Below are positions 1-7,621 of a DNA stretch of 47,288 nucleotides, piece after piece. Position numbers and translations under genes: made by a program. The notes below the pieces were generated by a model that saw only the letters and a program-made list of their open reading frames with translations, ran no database searches and was not told the origin of the DNA. How positions within the stretch are numbered: position 1 is the first letter of the stretch; each line of letters begins with the position of its first letter. This stretch comes from Bacilli bacterium (GTDB lineage Bacteria; Bacillota_I; Bacilli_A; RFN20; CAG-449): contig CAAEFC010000042.1 of NCBI GenBank assembly GCA_900755065.1, forward strand, positions 1-47,288, read 5' to 3'.

Positions 1-363
1 AAATATACATATGATGCCATCGGAAGAATTCAGAAAATTCAGGCCGTAGATGACGGGAAAAGACACCGCGCAGATGGTAAAGACGATGAAAAGCATGTTC
101 CCCACCACTTCCGCCGGCTTTCGCTTGATCGCTTTCGCGCTCAGGCGGGTCGCCTCCTGTTCGAGTTTTATTCGGAATCCGTCTTCCGCCGGAATATGAT
201 CTTTGACTAGTTTTTCCGCTTCGAGGTAAATTCTTTCGCGGATTCTTTTGAATTCGTATTTGTTGAATCCTTGCTTTCTTACACCGCCGACGACGGAGAA
301 AACGATCTCCCCGTGTTTCTGAGGAAGGCTTTTTTCGATTTCCTTATATCTTCTCTTTTTCAT
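1..363 (-). CDS. Unknown membrane protein, C-terminus outside the window
   Basis: An ATG at 361-363 follows a GGAGG ribosome binding site by six bases, and the frame stays open through base 1, so the 121 codons seen are only the N-terminal part. The first ~90 residues are soluble, charged and lysine/arginine-rich (start MKKRRYKEIEKSL), and then a hydrophobic segment begins at about residue 92 (GNMLFIVFTICAVSFPVIYG), suggesting a cytoplasmic N-domain followed by membrane helices. I do not recognise the family. A TACAAT -10-like hexamer lies about 20 bases upstream of the start, but no convincing -35 goes with it. The gene is separated from yebC by a terminator, so it is probably its own unit. 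Confidence 0.7.
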   Translation of the reverse strand, partial: MKKRRYKEIEKSLPQKHGEIVFSVVGGVRKQGFNKYEFKRIRERIYLEAEKLVKDHIPAEDGFRIKLEQEATRLSAKAIKRKPAEVVGNMLFIVFTICAVSFPVIYGLNFLNSSDGIICIF

Positions 364-444
364 GCGAATCCTCCGTATGGTTTCATTGTACACGATCGCT
401 TCTTATTTTTACAGCGCAAAACGAAGAGGAGGAGATAATCGATG

Positions 445-466
445 AAAAAAGACCTTCGCGGCCTTT
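445..466 (-). terminator. Rho-independent terminator after yebC
   Basis: On the minus strand AAAGGCC, a five-base loop GCGAA and GGTCTTT form a seven-pair stem (one G-U pair) followed by a run of six T. It starts 16 bases past the yebC stop. Confidence 0.75.
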
Positions 467-481
467 CTTTTCTTTTCCGTT

Positions 482-1201
482 TTACTCGTCGAATTCGGCG
501 TTGTGATAGACAGCCTGAACGTCTCCGATTTCATCGAGAGCCGAAAGAAGATTCCGGAATTTTTCCGCGTCCTCTCCGGTCAGTTTGACGAAATCGTTCG
601 GAATCATCGCGATTTCCAGCGTCTGATATTCTTTGACACCCATTTCGTCGAGGACTTTTTTGGCGTCGTTCAACGCAGTAGGCGCGGTTTTGACGACGAT
701 CAGATCTTCGTCCTGTTCGACGCTGTTGACGTCAACATCTGCCATAATCAGGTTTTCTTCCACTTCATCGCGGTTTTGACCGATGAATTCCAGAATGCCG
801 GTTTCGGTGAAATTGAACGAAACGGATCCCGGAGTTCCTAAATGCCCGCCTCTTTTGGTGACGGCAGTCCGCACTTCAACGAATGCGCGATTGACGTTAT
901 CCGTCAGCGTATCGATGATGAAAGTCGCGTTTCCTTGCGCAAAGCCCTCGTATCTTCCCGATTCGTAAGCCTCGGCCGCGCCGCCTTTGGCCTTATCGAT
1001 CGCCCTTTGGATGACTTCCTTGGTTACGTTCTGTCCCTTCCATTTTTCAATGGCGCTTCTGAGGGTCAGATTCTCGTTCGGATCGGGAGTCCCCGCTTTC
1101 GCGGCCATGTAAATCTCTTTTGAAGCCCTCATAAATAAAGCCGATCTGGCCGCCGCGGTCGCCGCCATCGCTTTGGCTCTCACTTCGTGCGCTCTTCCCA
1201 T
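482..1201 (-). CDS. yebC: YebC/PmpR (TACO1) family regulatory protein
   Basis: The 239-residue product has the usual family length and the conserved N-terminal helical region (MGRAHEVRAKAMAATAAARS, with PDPNENLTLRSAIEKWK and VTKEVIQRAIDKAKGG), followed by the beta-rich middle domain (GGHLGTPGSVSFNF) and the acidic C-terminus. Family members act as DNA-binding regulators or as translation factors that relieve ribosome stalling; which role applies here cannot be told from sequence. The N-terminus is closer to the YeeN-type branch than to classic YebC (which starts MAGHSKW). It stands alone, with its own promoter and terminator. AAAGGAG lies 11 bases before the ATG. Confidence 0.92.
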   Translation of the reverse strand: MGRAHEVRAKAMAATAAARSALFMRASKEIYMAAKAGTPDPNENLTLRSAIEKWKGQNVTKEVIQRAIDKAKGGAAEAYESGRYEGFAQGNATFIIDTLTDNVNRAFVEVRTAVTKRGGHLGTPGSVSFNFTETGILEFIGQNRDEVEENLIMADVDVNSVEQDEDLIVVKTAPTALNDAKKVLDEMGVKEYQTLEIAMIPNDFVKLTGEDAEKFRNLLSALDEIGDVQAVYHNAEFDE

Positions 1202-1230
1202 AATTGATCATTCTCCTTTAATTCCCTACC

Positions 1231-1259
1231 ATTTTAGCACACTGCAAAGCATTTTTTAA
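1231..1259 (-). promoter_or_regulatory. Predicted sigma-70-type promoter of yebC
   Basis: TTAAAA (-35, 1254-1259) and TAAAAT (-10, 1231-1236) are separated by 17 bases, about 30 bases upstream of the yebC start codon. It is a moderate match to consensus. Confidence 0.5.
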
Positions 1260-1292
1260 CAGATTTTTGCCTATTAGGAAAATTCGACGTCC

Positions 1293-2705
1293 CTACATCA
1301 ACGCGGAAATCAGGCGATAAACCCGCTTTCCCAGCCTGAAAGAAGAGAACATTTTTTCTTCGATGAAAGGAGAGTACTCCACCGAGGACAGAATGTCGGT
1401 CCGGAAGACGTTTTTGTACCGTTCCGCCTCGTTGTAGGAATAGAGGATCGCATCGGTTTCCAGATTCAGCGAGCAACTTCTGACGTCGAAATTGCTGCTT
1501 CCGACGCTGAAAAGGTAATCGTCGACGATCATCGTTTTGGAATGAATGAATCCCTCGTACAAATACACTTTCGCGCCGAGTTCGTAGAGTTCACGGGCGC
1601 AGGAAAGCGTCGCGCAATACGGGATTCTCTTATCGTATTTGAGGGGAATCATCAGATTCAGATCGACTTTCGCCAGAAGAAGCAATTTCATTTCCTCCAT
1701 CATCAGAGGATCGAGAATCAGATACGGAGTCTGAATGTACACTTCTTTTCGCGCGGCGGAAAGGAAAGAGAGTTTCATTCGCTTGATGTTTTCGCGGACG
1801 AAATAAGAAGTCGAAATCACCTGAACGGCCAGTTGCTTTTCGCATTTTTCCGTTTCAAAATCCGCTTTTTCGACGTCGAAATCGACAACCGGGTGCCGGA
1901 AGGAATACGCGTAATAGAAATCGATCAGAAATCTCCTTTGCAGGTAAAGGACGCTTTCGCCGACGATTTCCGTCTGCGTATCCCGAAAAGGCGAGGTTTT
2001 CTCTTCCTGCGAAAGGTATTCCGAACCGAAATTAAACCCTCCGATAAAGGCTTTCTTTCCGTCGATGACGACGATTTTCCGATGATTCCGATAATTGAAA
2101 TTGCGGATCCGATGCAAACCCGCATACTGTCTGACGATTTTCAACCGGCGGTGGCTGTACGGTTTCAGCCAGTTCTTTTTATTGAAGAGATTCCCGTTCG
2201 GATCGAAGAGAATTTTCACTCTCACTCCTTCTTCCGCTTTTTTCAGCAGAAGGTCCATCAATCGGGTTCCGAAATCGTCGCTTCGCAGAATGTAAATTTC
2301 GATGTGAACGGAAGATTCGGCTTTCTCGATCGCTTTCATCAAAGCGGAATAATACGCTTCTCCCTCATTGTAGTAACGCACATCGTTGAAATGCGTCAGA
2401 GGACTGGCTTCCATCTTCTCTCCGATGTCCAGAACGCGGAGAATTTCCGCATGATTGCACTTGTACGTCGAGGAGGCGGTAAAGGGAAGAATCGCCTGAT
2501 CGACTCGTTTTTCGATCGTCTTGTAACGCTTTTTATCCACTTTGATGCCCATGCCGATGAAATAGTAAATCAAAAACGAGACTATCGGAAACAGCAGAAA
2601 AAGCAACAACCACTTCACCGACGCGCGGTAATTTTTGTTCTGGTAGAACAGAAACCAGACGATGAGCAGAAAGTTGATGGATAAAACGATCGTTTTCGGT
2701 GTCAA
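1293..2705 (-). CDS. cls: Cardiolipin synthase (phospholipase D superfamily)
   Basis: This 470-residue protein joins two phosphatidylglycerol molecules into cardiolipin at the membrane. Two N-terminal membrane helices (about residues 5-20 and 30-52) precede two HKD catalytic motifs: NHRKIVVIDGKKAFIGGFN near residue 210 and IHSKTMIVDDYLFSVGSSN near residue 390. The length is typical for Bacillota Cls. The start codon is TTG at 2703-2705 (no ATG fits), placed six bases after AAGGAG. It lies 10 bases downstream of the PHP phosphatase gene and is the last gene of the ecf-truA operon. No clear terminator hairpin was found between its stop and the yebC promoter. Confidence 0.93.
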   Translation of the reverse strand: MTPKTIVLSINFLLIVWFLFYQNKNYRASVKWLLLFLLFPIVSFLIYYFIGMGIKVDKKRYKTIEKRVDQAILPFTASSTYKCNHAEILRVLDIGEKMEASPLTHFNDVRYYNEGEAYYSALMKAIEKAESSVHIEIYILRSDDFGTRLMDLLLKKAEEGVRVKILFDPNGNLFNKKNWLKPYSHRRLKIVRQYAGLHRIRNFNYRNHRKIVVIDGKKAFIGGFNFGSEYLSQEEKTSPFRDTQTEIVGESVLYLQRRFLIDFYYAYSFRHPVVDFDVEKADFETEKCEKQLAVQVISTSYFVRENIKRMKLSFLSAARKEVYIQTPYLILDPLMMEEMKLLLLAKVDLNLMIPLKYDKRIPYCATLSCARELYELGAKVYLYEGFIHSKTMIVDDYLFSVGSSNFDVRSCSLNLETDAILYSYNEAERYKNVFRTDILSSVEYSPFIEEKMFSSFRLGKRVYRLISALM

Positions 2706-2715
2706 TGGTCTCTCC

Positions 2716-3504
2716 TTACAAATTCAGTTTCTGATCGAGTTCCAGCCCCAGTTCCTTGAACATTTCGTATCCGCCGTCGTTGTTCGCGGTCGAAATGTCG
2801 CTCGGCGCGTGGGCGTCGATCCCGATCATGGTTTTACATTTGTATTTTTTGGCGATTTCCCAGAATTTATGATAAGGATATGCAAAACGGTATTCGTTTC
2901 CGATCAGTTTCTTTCCTCTTCGCACCGAGCCGAAATTGAATTCCAGAATCACGTCGTACTTTTTCGCGGCTTTGCAGATTTTTTTCGACCAATGAATGCA
3001 GGTTCGGTTCCACTTGGCGTACGAACCCATGAAATAATCCGGGTGAGCGACGATTTTGAATAATCCCGTCTTGATTCCCTTCACCAGGGATTTGCCGTAA
3101 CGGACGATGTCGCCGGCCTTGGTCGCATTGGAAAAAAAGAAATGCAGATCGCCGTTTTTATCGACTTCGCAATGATTGCCCAGAATCAGATACTGAATAT
3201 GCCCTTCGTCGAGAAGACGACGGTAATAGGAAAAGTATTCCGGCATCGCTTCGGCTTCAAATCCGAGATCGATCTTGATCCGATCCTTGTACTTTTCTCT
3301 CAGGTTTTCGATCGATTCGATGTAGTCGTCCAAAAGCGAGTAATCGCCGCGTATGCCGATCTGATTCCGGTCCGGAAGAAAAATGTGGTCGGAAAACCCC
3401 AACTCCGTCAGGCCGAACCCCAACGCTTCCAGTACGTATTCTTCGTCCGTTCCCAATGCGTGTCCGCAACGGGAAGTGTGCGTGTGATAATTCTGTTTAA
3501 TCAT
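2716..3504 (-). CDS. hisJ: PHP-domain phosphatase, HisJ-type histidinol-phosphatase family
   Basis: The 262-residue product carries the PHP metal site: HTHTSRCGHA at residues 7-16, an acidic GFEAEAMPE near 81, GNHCEVD near 109, AHPDYF near 154 and GIDAHAP near 228. Family members hydrolyse histidinol phosphate or other small phosphate esters using a trinuclear metal centre. No other histidine biosynthesis gene lies in the window, so the in vivo substrate is uncertain. Its start overlaps the end of truA by eight bases, which indicates translational coupling within the operon. Confidence 0.85.
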   Translation of the reverse strand: MIKQNYHTHTSRCGHALGTDEEYVLEALGFGLTELGFSDHIFLPDRNQIGIRGDYSLLDDYIESIENLREKYKDRIKIDLGFEAEAMPEYFSYYRRLLDEGHIQYLILGNHCEVDKNGDLHFFFSNATKAGDIVRYGKSLVKGIKTGLFKIVAHPDYFMGSYAKWNRTCIHWSKKICKAAKKYDVILEFNFGSVRRGKKLIGNEYRFAYPYHKFWEIAKKYKCKTMIGIDAHAPSDISTANNDGGYEMFKELGLELDQKLNL

Positions 3505-4237
3505 CGTTTTCCCCTCCGTATCGGATATCCGCGAGATACAGTCCCGAAGCCGGCGCCTTGTAACTGACGCGGGATTTCATTTCGGACAAATATTCTCCGA
3601 ATCGATCGACGTCCATGCGCCCCGAACCGACTTCGATCAGCGTTCCGACGATCATTCTCACCATATACCTTCGGAATCCGTTTCCGTTCAACTCCATGAT
3701 CACTTTTTCTTTTTCTTTCCAGACCCGGAAAGCGTAAACCGTCCGGACAAAATCGTCGTCGTTGCAGCAAAAGTTGTGAAAACTGTGTTCGCCGATCAGA
3801 AGATTTCCGGCTTCCGCGATCTTTCCGATGTCCAGCGGACGGTTGTAATTGTACAGGAGTTCCTCTTCGATCGGATCGTATTCCCCCGTATTCACGATAT
3901 AGCGGTACGTTTTGTCTTTCACGTCGAAACGGGCGTGGAAGTCGTCCGGAACCCTTTCAAAAGAGAGAATGTGAATATCGGAAGGAAGAAGGCAGTTCGC
4001 GGAGCGTTTCAGTTTCACCAGATCGACCTCTTTGTCAACATCGAAATGAAAGCACTGCTTCAAGGCATGCACGCCCTTATCGGTTCTTCCCGATCCGACG
4101 ATTTTGATTTCGCGGGAAAAAATCTGCGAAAGCACGCGCTGAATTTCCCCTTGAATGCTTTTTTCTTCCGAAGAAGCCTGAATCTGAAATCCCTGATAAC
4201 GGGTTCCCTTGTAACAGACGAAACTCTTTATCCGCAT
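3497..4237 (-). CDS. truA: tRNA pseudouridine(38-40) synthase TruA
   Basis: TruA converts uridines 38-40 of the tRNA anticodon arm to pseudouridine. The family pattern is clear: KSFVCYKGTRYQGFQIQ at the N-terminus, the catalytic aspartate in SGRTDKGVHALKQ, and RRYMVRMIVGTLIEVG in the C-terminal half. I chose the ATG at 4235-4237 because MRIKSFVCYKGT lines up with the usual TruA start; an in-frame ATG five codons earlier (4252) is also possible, and neither has a strong ribosome binding site. The start lies inside the last codons of ecfT, so translation is probably coupled. The ecf-truA order is the usual one in Bacillota, although rplM-rpsI, which often follows, is replaced here. Confidence 0.93.
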   Translation of the reverse strand: MRIKSFVCYKGTRYQGFQIQASSEEKSIQGEIQRVLSQIFSREIKIVGSGRTDKGVHALKQCFHFDVDKEVDLVKLKRSANCLLPSDIHILSFERVPDDFHARFDVKDKTYRYIVNTGEYDPIEEELLYNYNRPLDIGKIAEAGNLLIGEHSFHNFCCNDDDFVRTVYAFRVWKEKEKVIMELNGNGFRRYMVRMIVGTLIEVGSGRMDVDRFGEYLSEMKSRVSYKAPASGLYLADIRYGGENDD

Positions 4238-5085
4238 AGCGACGAAATCCATACCACCAGATCGAAACGGGTGAACATCAGACAGAGGATTCCTCCGAAA
4301 AACAGGAGAATGAACGCCATCGCGAAACTATCGCGCTTCCGCCAGCGGTTGACGCGGTAACGGGTTCTTTTCGCCTGCGGATCGTAGCCTCTGGCCTCCA
4401 TCGCGCAAGCGAGATCGTCGCTTCTTTGAAAAGCGGAGATAAACAACGGAATGATCAGGGAGACGATCGCCCGGACTTTTTCTTTCAGTTTTCCCCTTTG
4501 AAAATCAACGCCGCGGGAAGCCTGCGCTTTCATGATCTTGTCGGTTTCTTCCAGGATCGTCGGAATAAAGCGAAGCGCCAGAGAAATCACCATGGCGATT
4601 TCATGCACCGGAAAGCGGACGAATTTCAACGGATACATATACCATTCCAGAGCGCCGGTCAACTGCAAAGGCGTGGTGGTCGCCGTCAAGACCATGGAAA
4701 TCGCGATCATGATGATGAGCCGAAGGGCGATGTAAAGCGTATTGTATAACGCGCTGAAATAGATTTTCCAGGAGCCGAACAGCGTGAAATAGCCTAGCGA
4801 AGCGTCGCCCGGAACCAACATATTGATGAGGAGAATGAAGAAAATCATGAACCACATCATCTTCAACTGGCGGAACAGGGCGGATATCCGGACGTGCGCG
4901 GACAGCATCAGGGCAAAAACGAAGATCAGCAAAACGCCGTAAACGATGAAATTCATCGGAATCGAAGCGAAACGAAGAAAGACGCTGACCATCAGAAGAA
5001 TCATCGCGAAGATTTTGAAACGCGGATCCAGACGGTGAACGAACGAATCGTACGGAACGTATTTTCCTAACGTAATGTTATTCAT
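4228..5085 (-). CDS. ecfT: Energy-coupling factor transporter transmembrane protein EcfT
   Basis: EcfT is the membrane scaffold that links the two EcfA ATPases to interchangeable vitamin- or metal-binding S proteins. The 285-residue product starts MNNITLGKYVPYDSFVHRLD, the typical EcfT N-terminus, and has several hydrophobic segments. Both coupling-helix motifs are visible: QASRGVDF and CAMEARGYDP. The start at 5085 is preceded by AAAGGAG ten bases upstream; an upstream in-frame codon at 5118 would add 11 non-family residues. The gene overlaps ecfA2 by eight bases and truA by ten. No S component is encoded in the window. Confidence 0.95.
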   Translation of the reverse strand: MNNITLGKYVPYDSFVHRLDPRFKIFAMILLMVSVFLRFASIPMNFIVYGVLLIFVFALMLSAHVRISALFRQLKMMWFMIFFILLINMLVPGDASLGYFTLFGSWKIYFSALYNTLYIALRLIIMIAISMVLTATTTPLQLTGALEWYMYPLKFVRFPVHEIAMVISLALRFIPTILEETDKIMKAQASRGVDFQRGKLKEKVRAIVSLIIPLFISAFQRSDDLACAMEARGYDPQAKRTRYRVNRWRKRDSFAMAFILLFFGGILCLMFTRFDLVVWISSLCG

Positions 5086-5941
5086 GCGCGGATTTCTCCT
5101 TTGCGATTTCTTCGGCAAGCGTGTCGATGTCTTTGATTTTTTCTAGCGGAAGCGTATATCCCGCGCGATTCAGCCGTTTAGCCATCGTGATGACCAAAGG
5201 CTCTTCGATCGAGAGATCGGAAAACAGGTCTTCATCGGAAAATAATTCATAGGGCTTGGCCTCTTTGACGACTCTTCCTTTGGACAGGACGACGACCTCG
5301 TCCGCGTAACGGATCACGTTATCCATATCGTGGGTAATCATCACGATCGTCGTTCCGCGTTGATGAATTTTCTCGAACAGGTGCATCATCTCCCGGCTTC
5401 CCTGCGGATCCAATCCGGCCGTCGGTTCGTCGAGAACCAGAATTTTCGGGTTCAGCGTGATGACTCCGGCAATCGCGACGCGTCTCTTCTGACCGCCCGA
5501 AAGTTCAAACGGAGACTTATCGAACAGCGATTCGTCGATGCCGACTAACGAAAGCGCCTCTTTCGCCAGGTTTTCGGCTTCTTCGTTCTTCACGCCGAAA
5601 TTCTTCGGACCGAAACTGACGTCTTTCAGCACCGTTTCTTCAAATAGCTGGTATTCCGGAAATTGAAAGACCAGACCGACGCCTTTTCTCAGTTCCTTGA
5701 TGTTTTTCAGTTTTTTGACGTTCTTGTCGACGATGATGCCGTTGACGTCGACTTGCCCTTCGCTCGGAATCAAAAGCGCGTTGATCTGCTGAACCAACGT
5801 CGATTTCCCGCTTCCGGTATGACCGACCAGCATCGTAAAAGAATCGTCCTTGATCGTCAGGTTGATCTCTTTCAGCGCGCCGGATTCCATCGGCGTTTTC
5901 GGCGAATAGACGTAATTGAGATGCGAAAAAACTATTGGCAT
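5078..5941 (-). CDS. ecfA2: Energy-coupling factor transporter ATPase EcfA2
   Basis: This 287-residue ABC ATPase is the second of the pair that powers group II ECF vitamin uptake. It has Walker A GHTGSGKS near residue 41, the Q-loop region VFQFPEYQLFEETV, signature LSGGQKRR, Walker B ILVLDEPTAGLDP and the switch histidine in ITHDMD. The YQLFEETV segment and the PTAGLDP form mark it as EcfA2 (EcfA'). The start overlaps the ecfA1 stop by ten bases and its end overlaps ecfT, giving a compact A1-A2-T module. Confidence 0.96.
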   Translation of the reverse strand: MPIVFSHLNYVYSPKTPMESGALKEINLTIKDDSFTMLVGHTGSGKSTLVQQINALLIPSEGQVDVNGIIVDKNVKKLKNIKELRKGVGLVFQFPEYQLFEETVLKDVSFGPKNFGVKNEEAENLAKEALSLVGIDESLFDKSPFELSGGQKRRVAIAGVITLNPKILVLDEPTAGLDPQGSREMMHLFEKIHQRGTTIVMITHDMDNVIRYADEVVVLSKGRVVKEAKPYELFSDEDLFSDLSIEEPLVITMAKRLNRAGYTLPLEKIKDIDTLAEEIAKEKSAHE

Positions 5942-6747
5942 AGTTCTTCCACCAACCCTTCAAAATCGCGGCTTTTCACGGAAATTCCCTTTTGATTCAG
6001 GACTTCGTTCAGTTTATAGGAAAACGGGACGTCCAGATGAATTTCTCTCAGCCTTTCCCGATTGTCGAACACTTCTTCGGGACGGCCGTTGAGGACGACC
6101 TTTCCGTCATTGATGACGACGACCCGATCGGCCTGAAGCGCTTCTTCGATGTCGTGCGTGATCGAAAGGATCGTCAGCCCCCGATCTTCTTCCCTCAGTT
6201 CGTTGGTCAGTTCGCGGATTTCCTTCTTCCCCTTCGGATCGAGCATCGAAGTCGATTCGTCCATGATCAGAAATTTCGGTTTCATCGCCAGAACGCCGGC
6301 TATCGCCACCCGTTGCTTCTGCCCTCCGGACAGGTTGCCCGGCTCTTTGTCGAGATATTCTTCCATATTGACCTTTTTTGCATAACGGTGCACGATTTCT
6401 TCCATATCCTTATGAGGAACGCAACGGTTTTCCAATCCGAAAGCGATATCGTCGCGAACCGTCGATCCGATAAACTGATTGTCCGGATTCTGAAAAATGA
6501 TGCCGACGTCCTTGCGCACCTCATAGGCATTCTTTTCGTCGAGAACGCGGCCGAAGATTTTGATCTGCCCCGCTTTGATTTCGTTTAGTCCGACGATGAT
6601 TTTCGCCAAAGTCGATTTCCCCGAACCGTTATGCCCGATCAGACAGACATATTCGCCGACGTCGATGTCCAGATTCAGATTTTCAAAAATCGTCTTCTGC
6701 TTGTTATAGCCGAAGAAAACGTCGGTTAATTCAATTGCCTTTTCCAT
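5932..6747 (-). CDS. ecfA1: Energy-coupling factor transporter ATPase EcfA1
   Basis: This 271-residue ATPase pairs with EcfA2 below EcfT. Visible motifs are Walker A GHNGSGKS near residue 38, FQNPDNQFIGSTVRDDIAFGLEN (here split: FQNPDNQFIGS is the Q-loop signature of ECF ATPases), signature LSGGQKQR, Walker B FLIMDESTSMLDP and the switch SITHDIEEAL. The DEST form of Walker B instead of DEPT is usual for EcfA1. The ATG lies inside the 3' end of a small membrane protein gene (17-base overlap), so the two are likely co-translated. Confidence 0.96.
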   Translation of the reverse strand: MEKAIELTDVFFGYNKQKTIFENLNLDIDVGEYVCLIGHNGSGKSTLAKIIVGLNEIKAGQIKIFGRVLDEKNAYEVRKDVGIIFQNPDNQFIGSTVRDDIAFGLENRCVPHKDMEEIVHRYAKKVNMEEYLDKEPGNLSGGQKQRVAIAGVLAMKPKFLIMDESTSMLDPKGKKEIRELTNELREEDRGLTILSITHDIEEALQADRVVVINDGKVVLNGRPEEVFDNRERLREIHLDVPFSYKLNEVLNQKGISVKSRDFEGLVEELCQ

Positions 6748-6964
6748 CTTTTTGGTTTCTCTTTTTCTTCTGCTCGTCGCGGCGGATCGAAATGATCGCG
6801 TAAATCCAGTACACGAGAACCGATGCGCCGGCGCAGGATCCGATGACGATGCGCGCGGTGCTATTAAGATGTTTGTTCCCGGCCAGTGTCAGCGCCAGAA
6901 CCATGACCAGACAAATAAGCAGGATCAGAAATCTTTTCCATGCGATTTTCACTGATTTTTTCAT
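6731..6964 (-). CDS. Small two-helix membrane protein, unknown function
   Basis: The 77-residue product has two predicted membrane helices (about residues 12-28 and 37-60) and a very basic tail (KKKRNQKDGKGN). I do not recognise a family. It sits 12 bases after the dCMP deaminase stop and overlaps the ecfA1 start by 17 bases, so it is translated as part of that operon. The position suggests a conserved spacer gene rather than an ECF subunit: it is far too short to be an S component. Confidence 0.7.
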   Translation of the reverse strand: MKKSVKIAWKRFLILLICLVMVLALTLAGNKHLNSTARIVIGSCAGASVLVYWIYAIISIRRDEQKKKRNQKDGKGN

Positions 6965-6976
6965 TTGCCGCCTCCG

Positions 6977-7456
6977 CTACTTTTTAAACGAAATCGTCGG
7001 AACGACGCCGTCGAAACGGCGATAACGGATCCCCGTCAGATCGAACAGGCGTTTGCTGGCTTTCGTCCACACTTCGTCGCAGTATTTATCGTCCAGATAG
7101 ATGACTTCGCGGATTCCCGACTGAATGATCGCTTTGGCGCATTCGTTGCACGGAAACAGCGTAACGTAAATCCGGCTTCCGTCCAGAGAGACGCGGGCGT
7201 TGAGAATCGCGTTGAATTCGGCATGGCAGACGTAGAGATATTTCTGATCGATCTCGTCTCCCTCTTTCCCCCACGGCATCTGATCGTCGGAACAGCCGAT
7301 CGGCATTCCGTTGTAGCCCATCGTCAGAACCTTGTTCTTTTGACTGGCGACGCAGGCGCCGACTTGCGTGGACGGATCTTTGCTTCTCATCGCGGAGAGC
7401 ATCGCTACGCCCATAAAGTATTCGTCCCAAGTTATATAGTCTTTGCGTTTTCCCAT
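6977..7456 (-). CDS. Deoxycytidylate (dCMP) deaminase family protein
   Basis: The enzyme deaminates dCMP to dUMP for dTTP synthesis. The 159-residue sequence has the zinc-dependent cytidine deaminase fold with the first ligand and catalytic glutamate in CHAEFNAI (near residue 77) and the two cysteine ligands in PCNECAKAI (near 102). The N-terminal part, WDEYFMGVAMLSAMRSKDPSTQVGACV in two blocks, is typical of ComEB/dCMP deaminases. AAAGGTG lies eight to ten bases before the ATG. It is the first gene of the ecf operon and follows a promoter. Confidence 0.93.
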   Translation of the reverse strand: MGKRKDYITWDEYFMGVAMLSAMRSKDPSTQVGACVASQKNKVLTMGYNGMPIGCSDDQMPWGKEGDEIDQKYLYVCHAEFNAILNARVSLDGSRIYVTLFPCNECAKAIIQSGIREVIYLDDKYCDEVWTKASKRLFDLTGIRYRRFDGVVPTISFKK

Positions 7457-7477
7457 CCGTCATCACCTTTATAAAGT

Positions 7478-7506
7478 ATTATACATACTTTGCGGTTCTT
7501 TTTAAA
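7478..7506 (-). promoter_or_regulatory. Predicted promoter of the dCMP deaminase-ecf operon
   Basis: A perfect TATAAT (-10, 7478-7483) lies 17 bases from TTTAAA (-35, 7501-7506), about 20 bases upstream of the start codon. This gives the ecf operon its own start downstream of the accessory island. Confidence 0.6.
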
Positions 7507-7621
7507 TAAACTTTGCGTTTTGCGCCTATTTTAACAAAAGAAAAAAGCAAATTCAAAAGGGATTTTATTTGTCAGACGCGGTCTTCTTTTCTGCCCTGGA
7601 CTATCTTTTATCCGGTTTGAT

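Noticed and set aside
1542..2684. Long plus-strand open frame opposite cardiolipin synthase (380 codons)
   Set aside because: It mirrors the coding frame of cls, has no family pattern and no ribosome binding site, and comes from the GA-rich codon bias of the opposite strand. The same applies to 35021-36244 opposite the FAD dehydrogenase and 43575-44615 opposite the pyruvate:ferredoxin oxidoreductase.
7560..7621. Possible terminator after the exporter gene
   Set aside because: Only a four-pair AGAC/GTCT hairpin is present and no T run of the right kind follows, so it is not supported.
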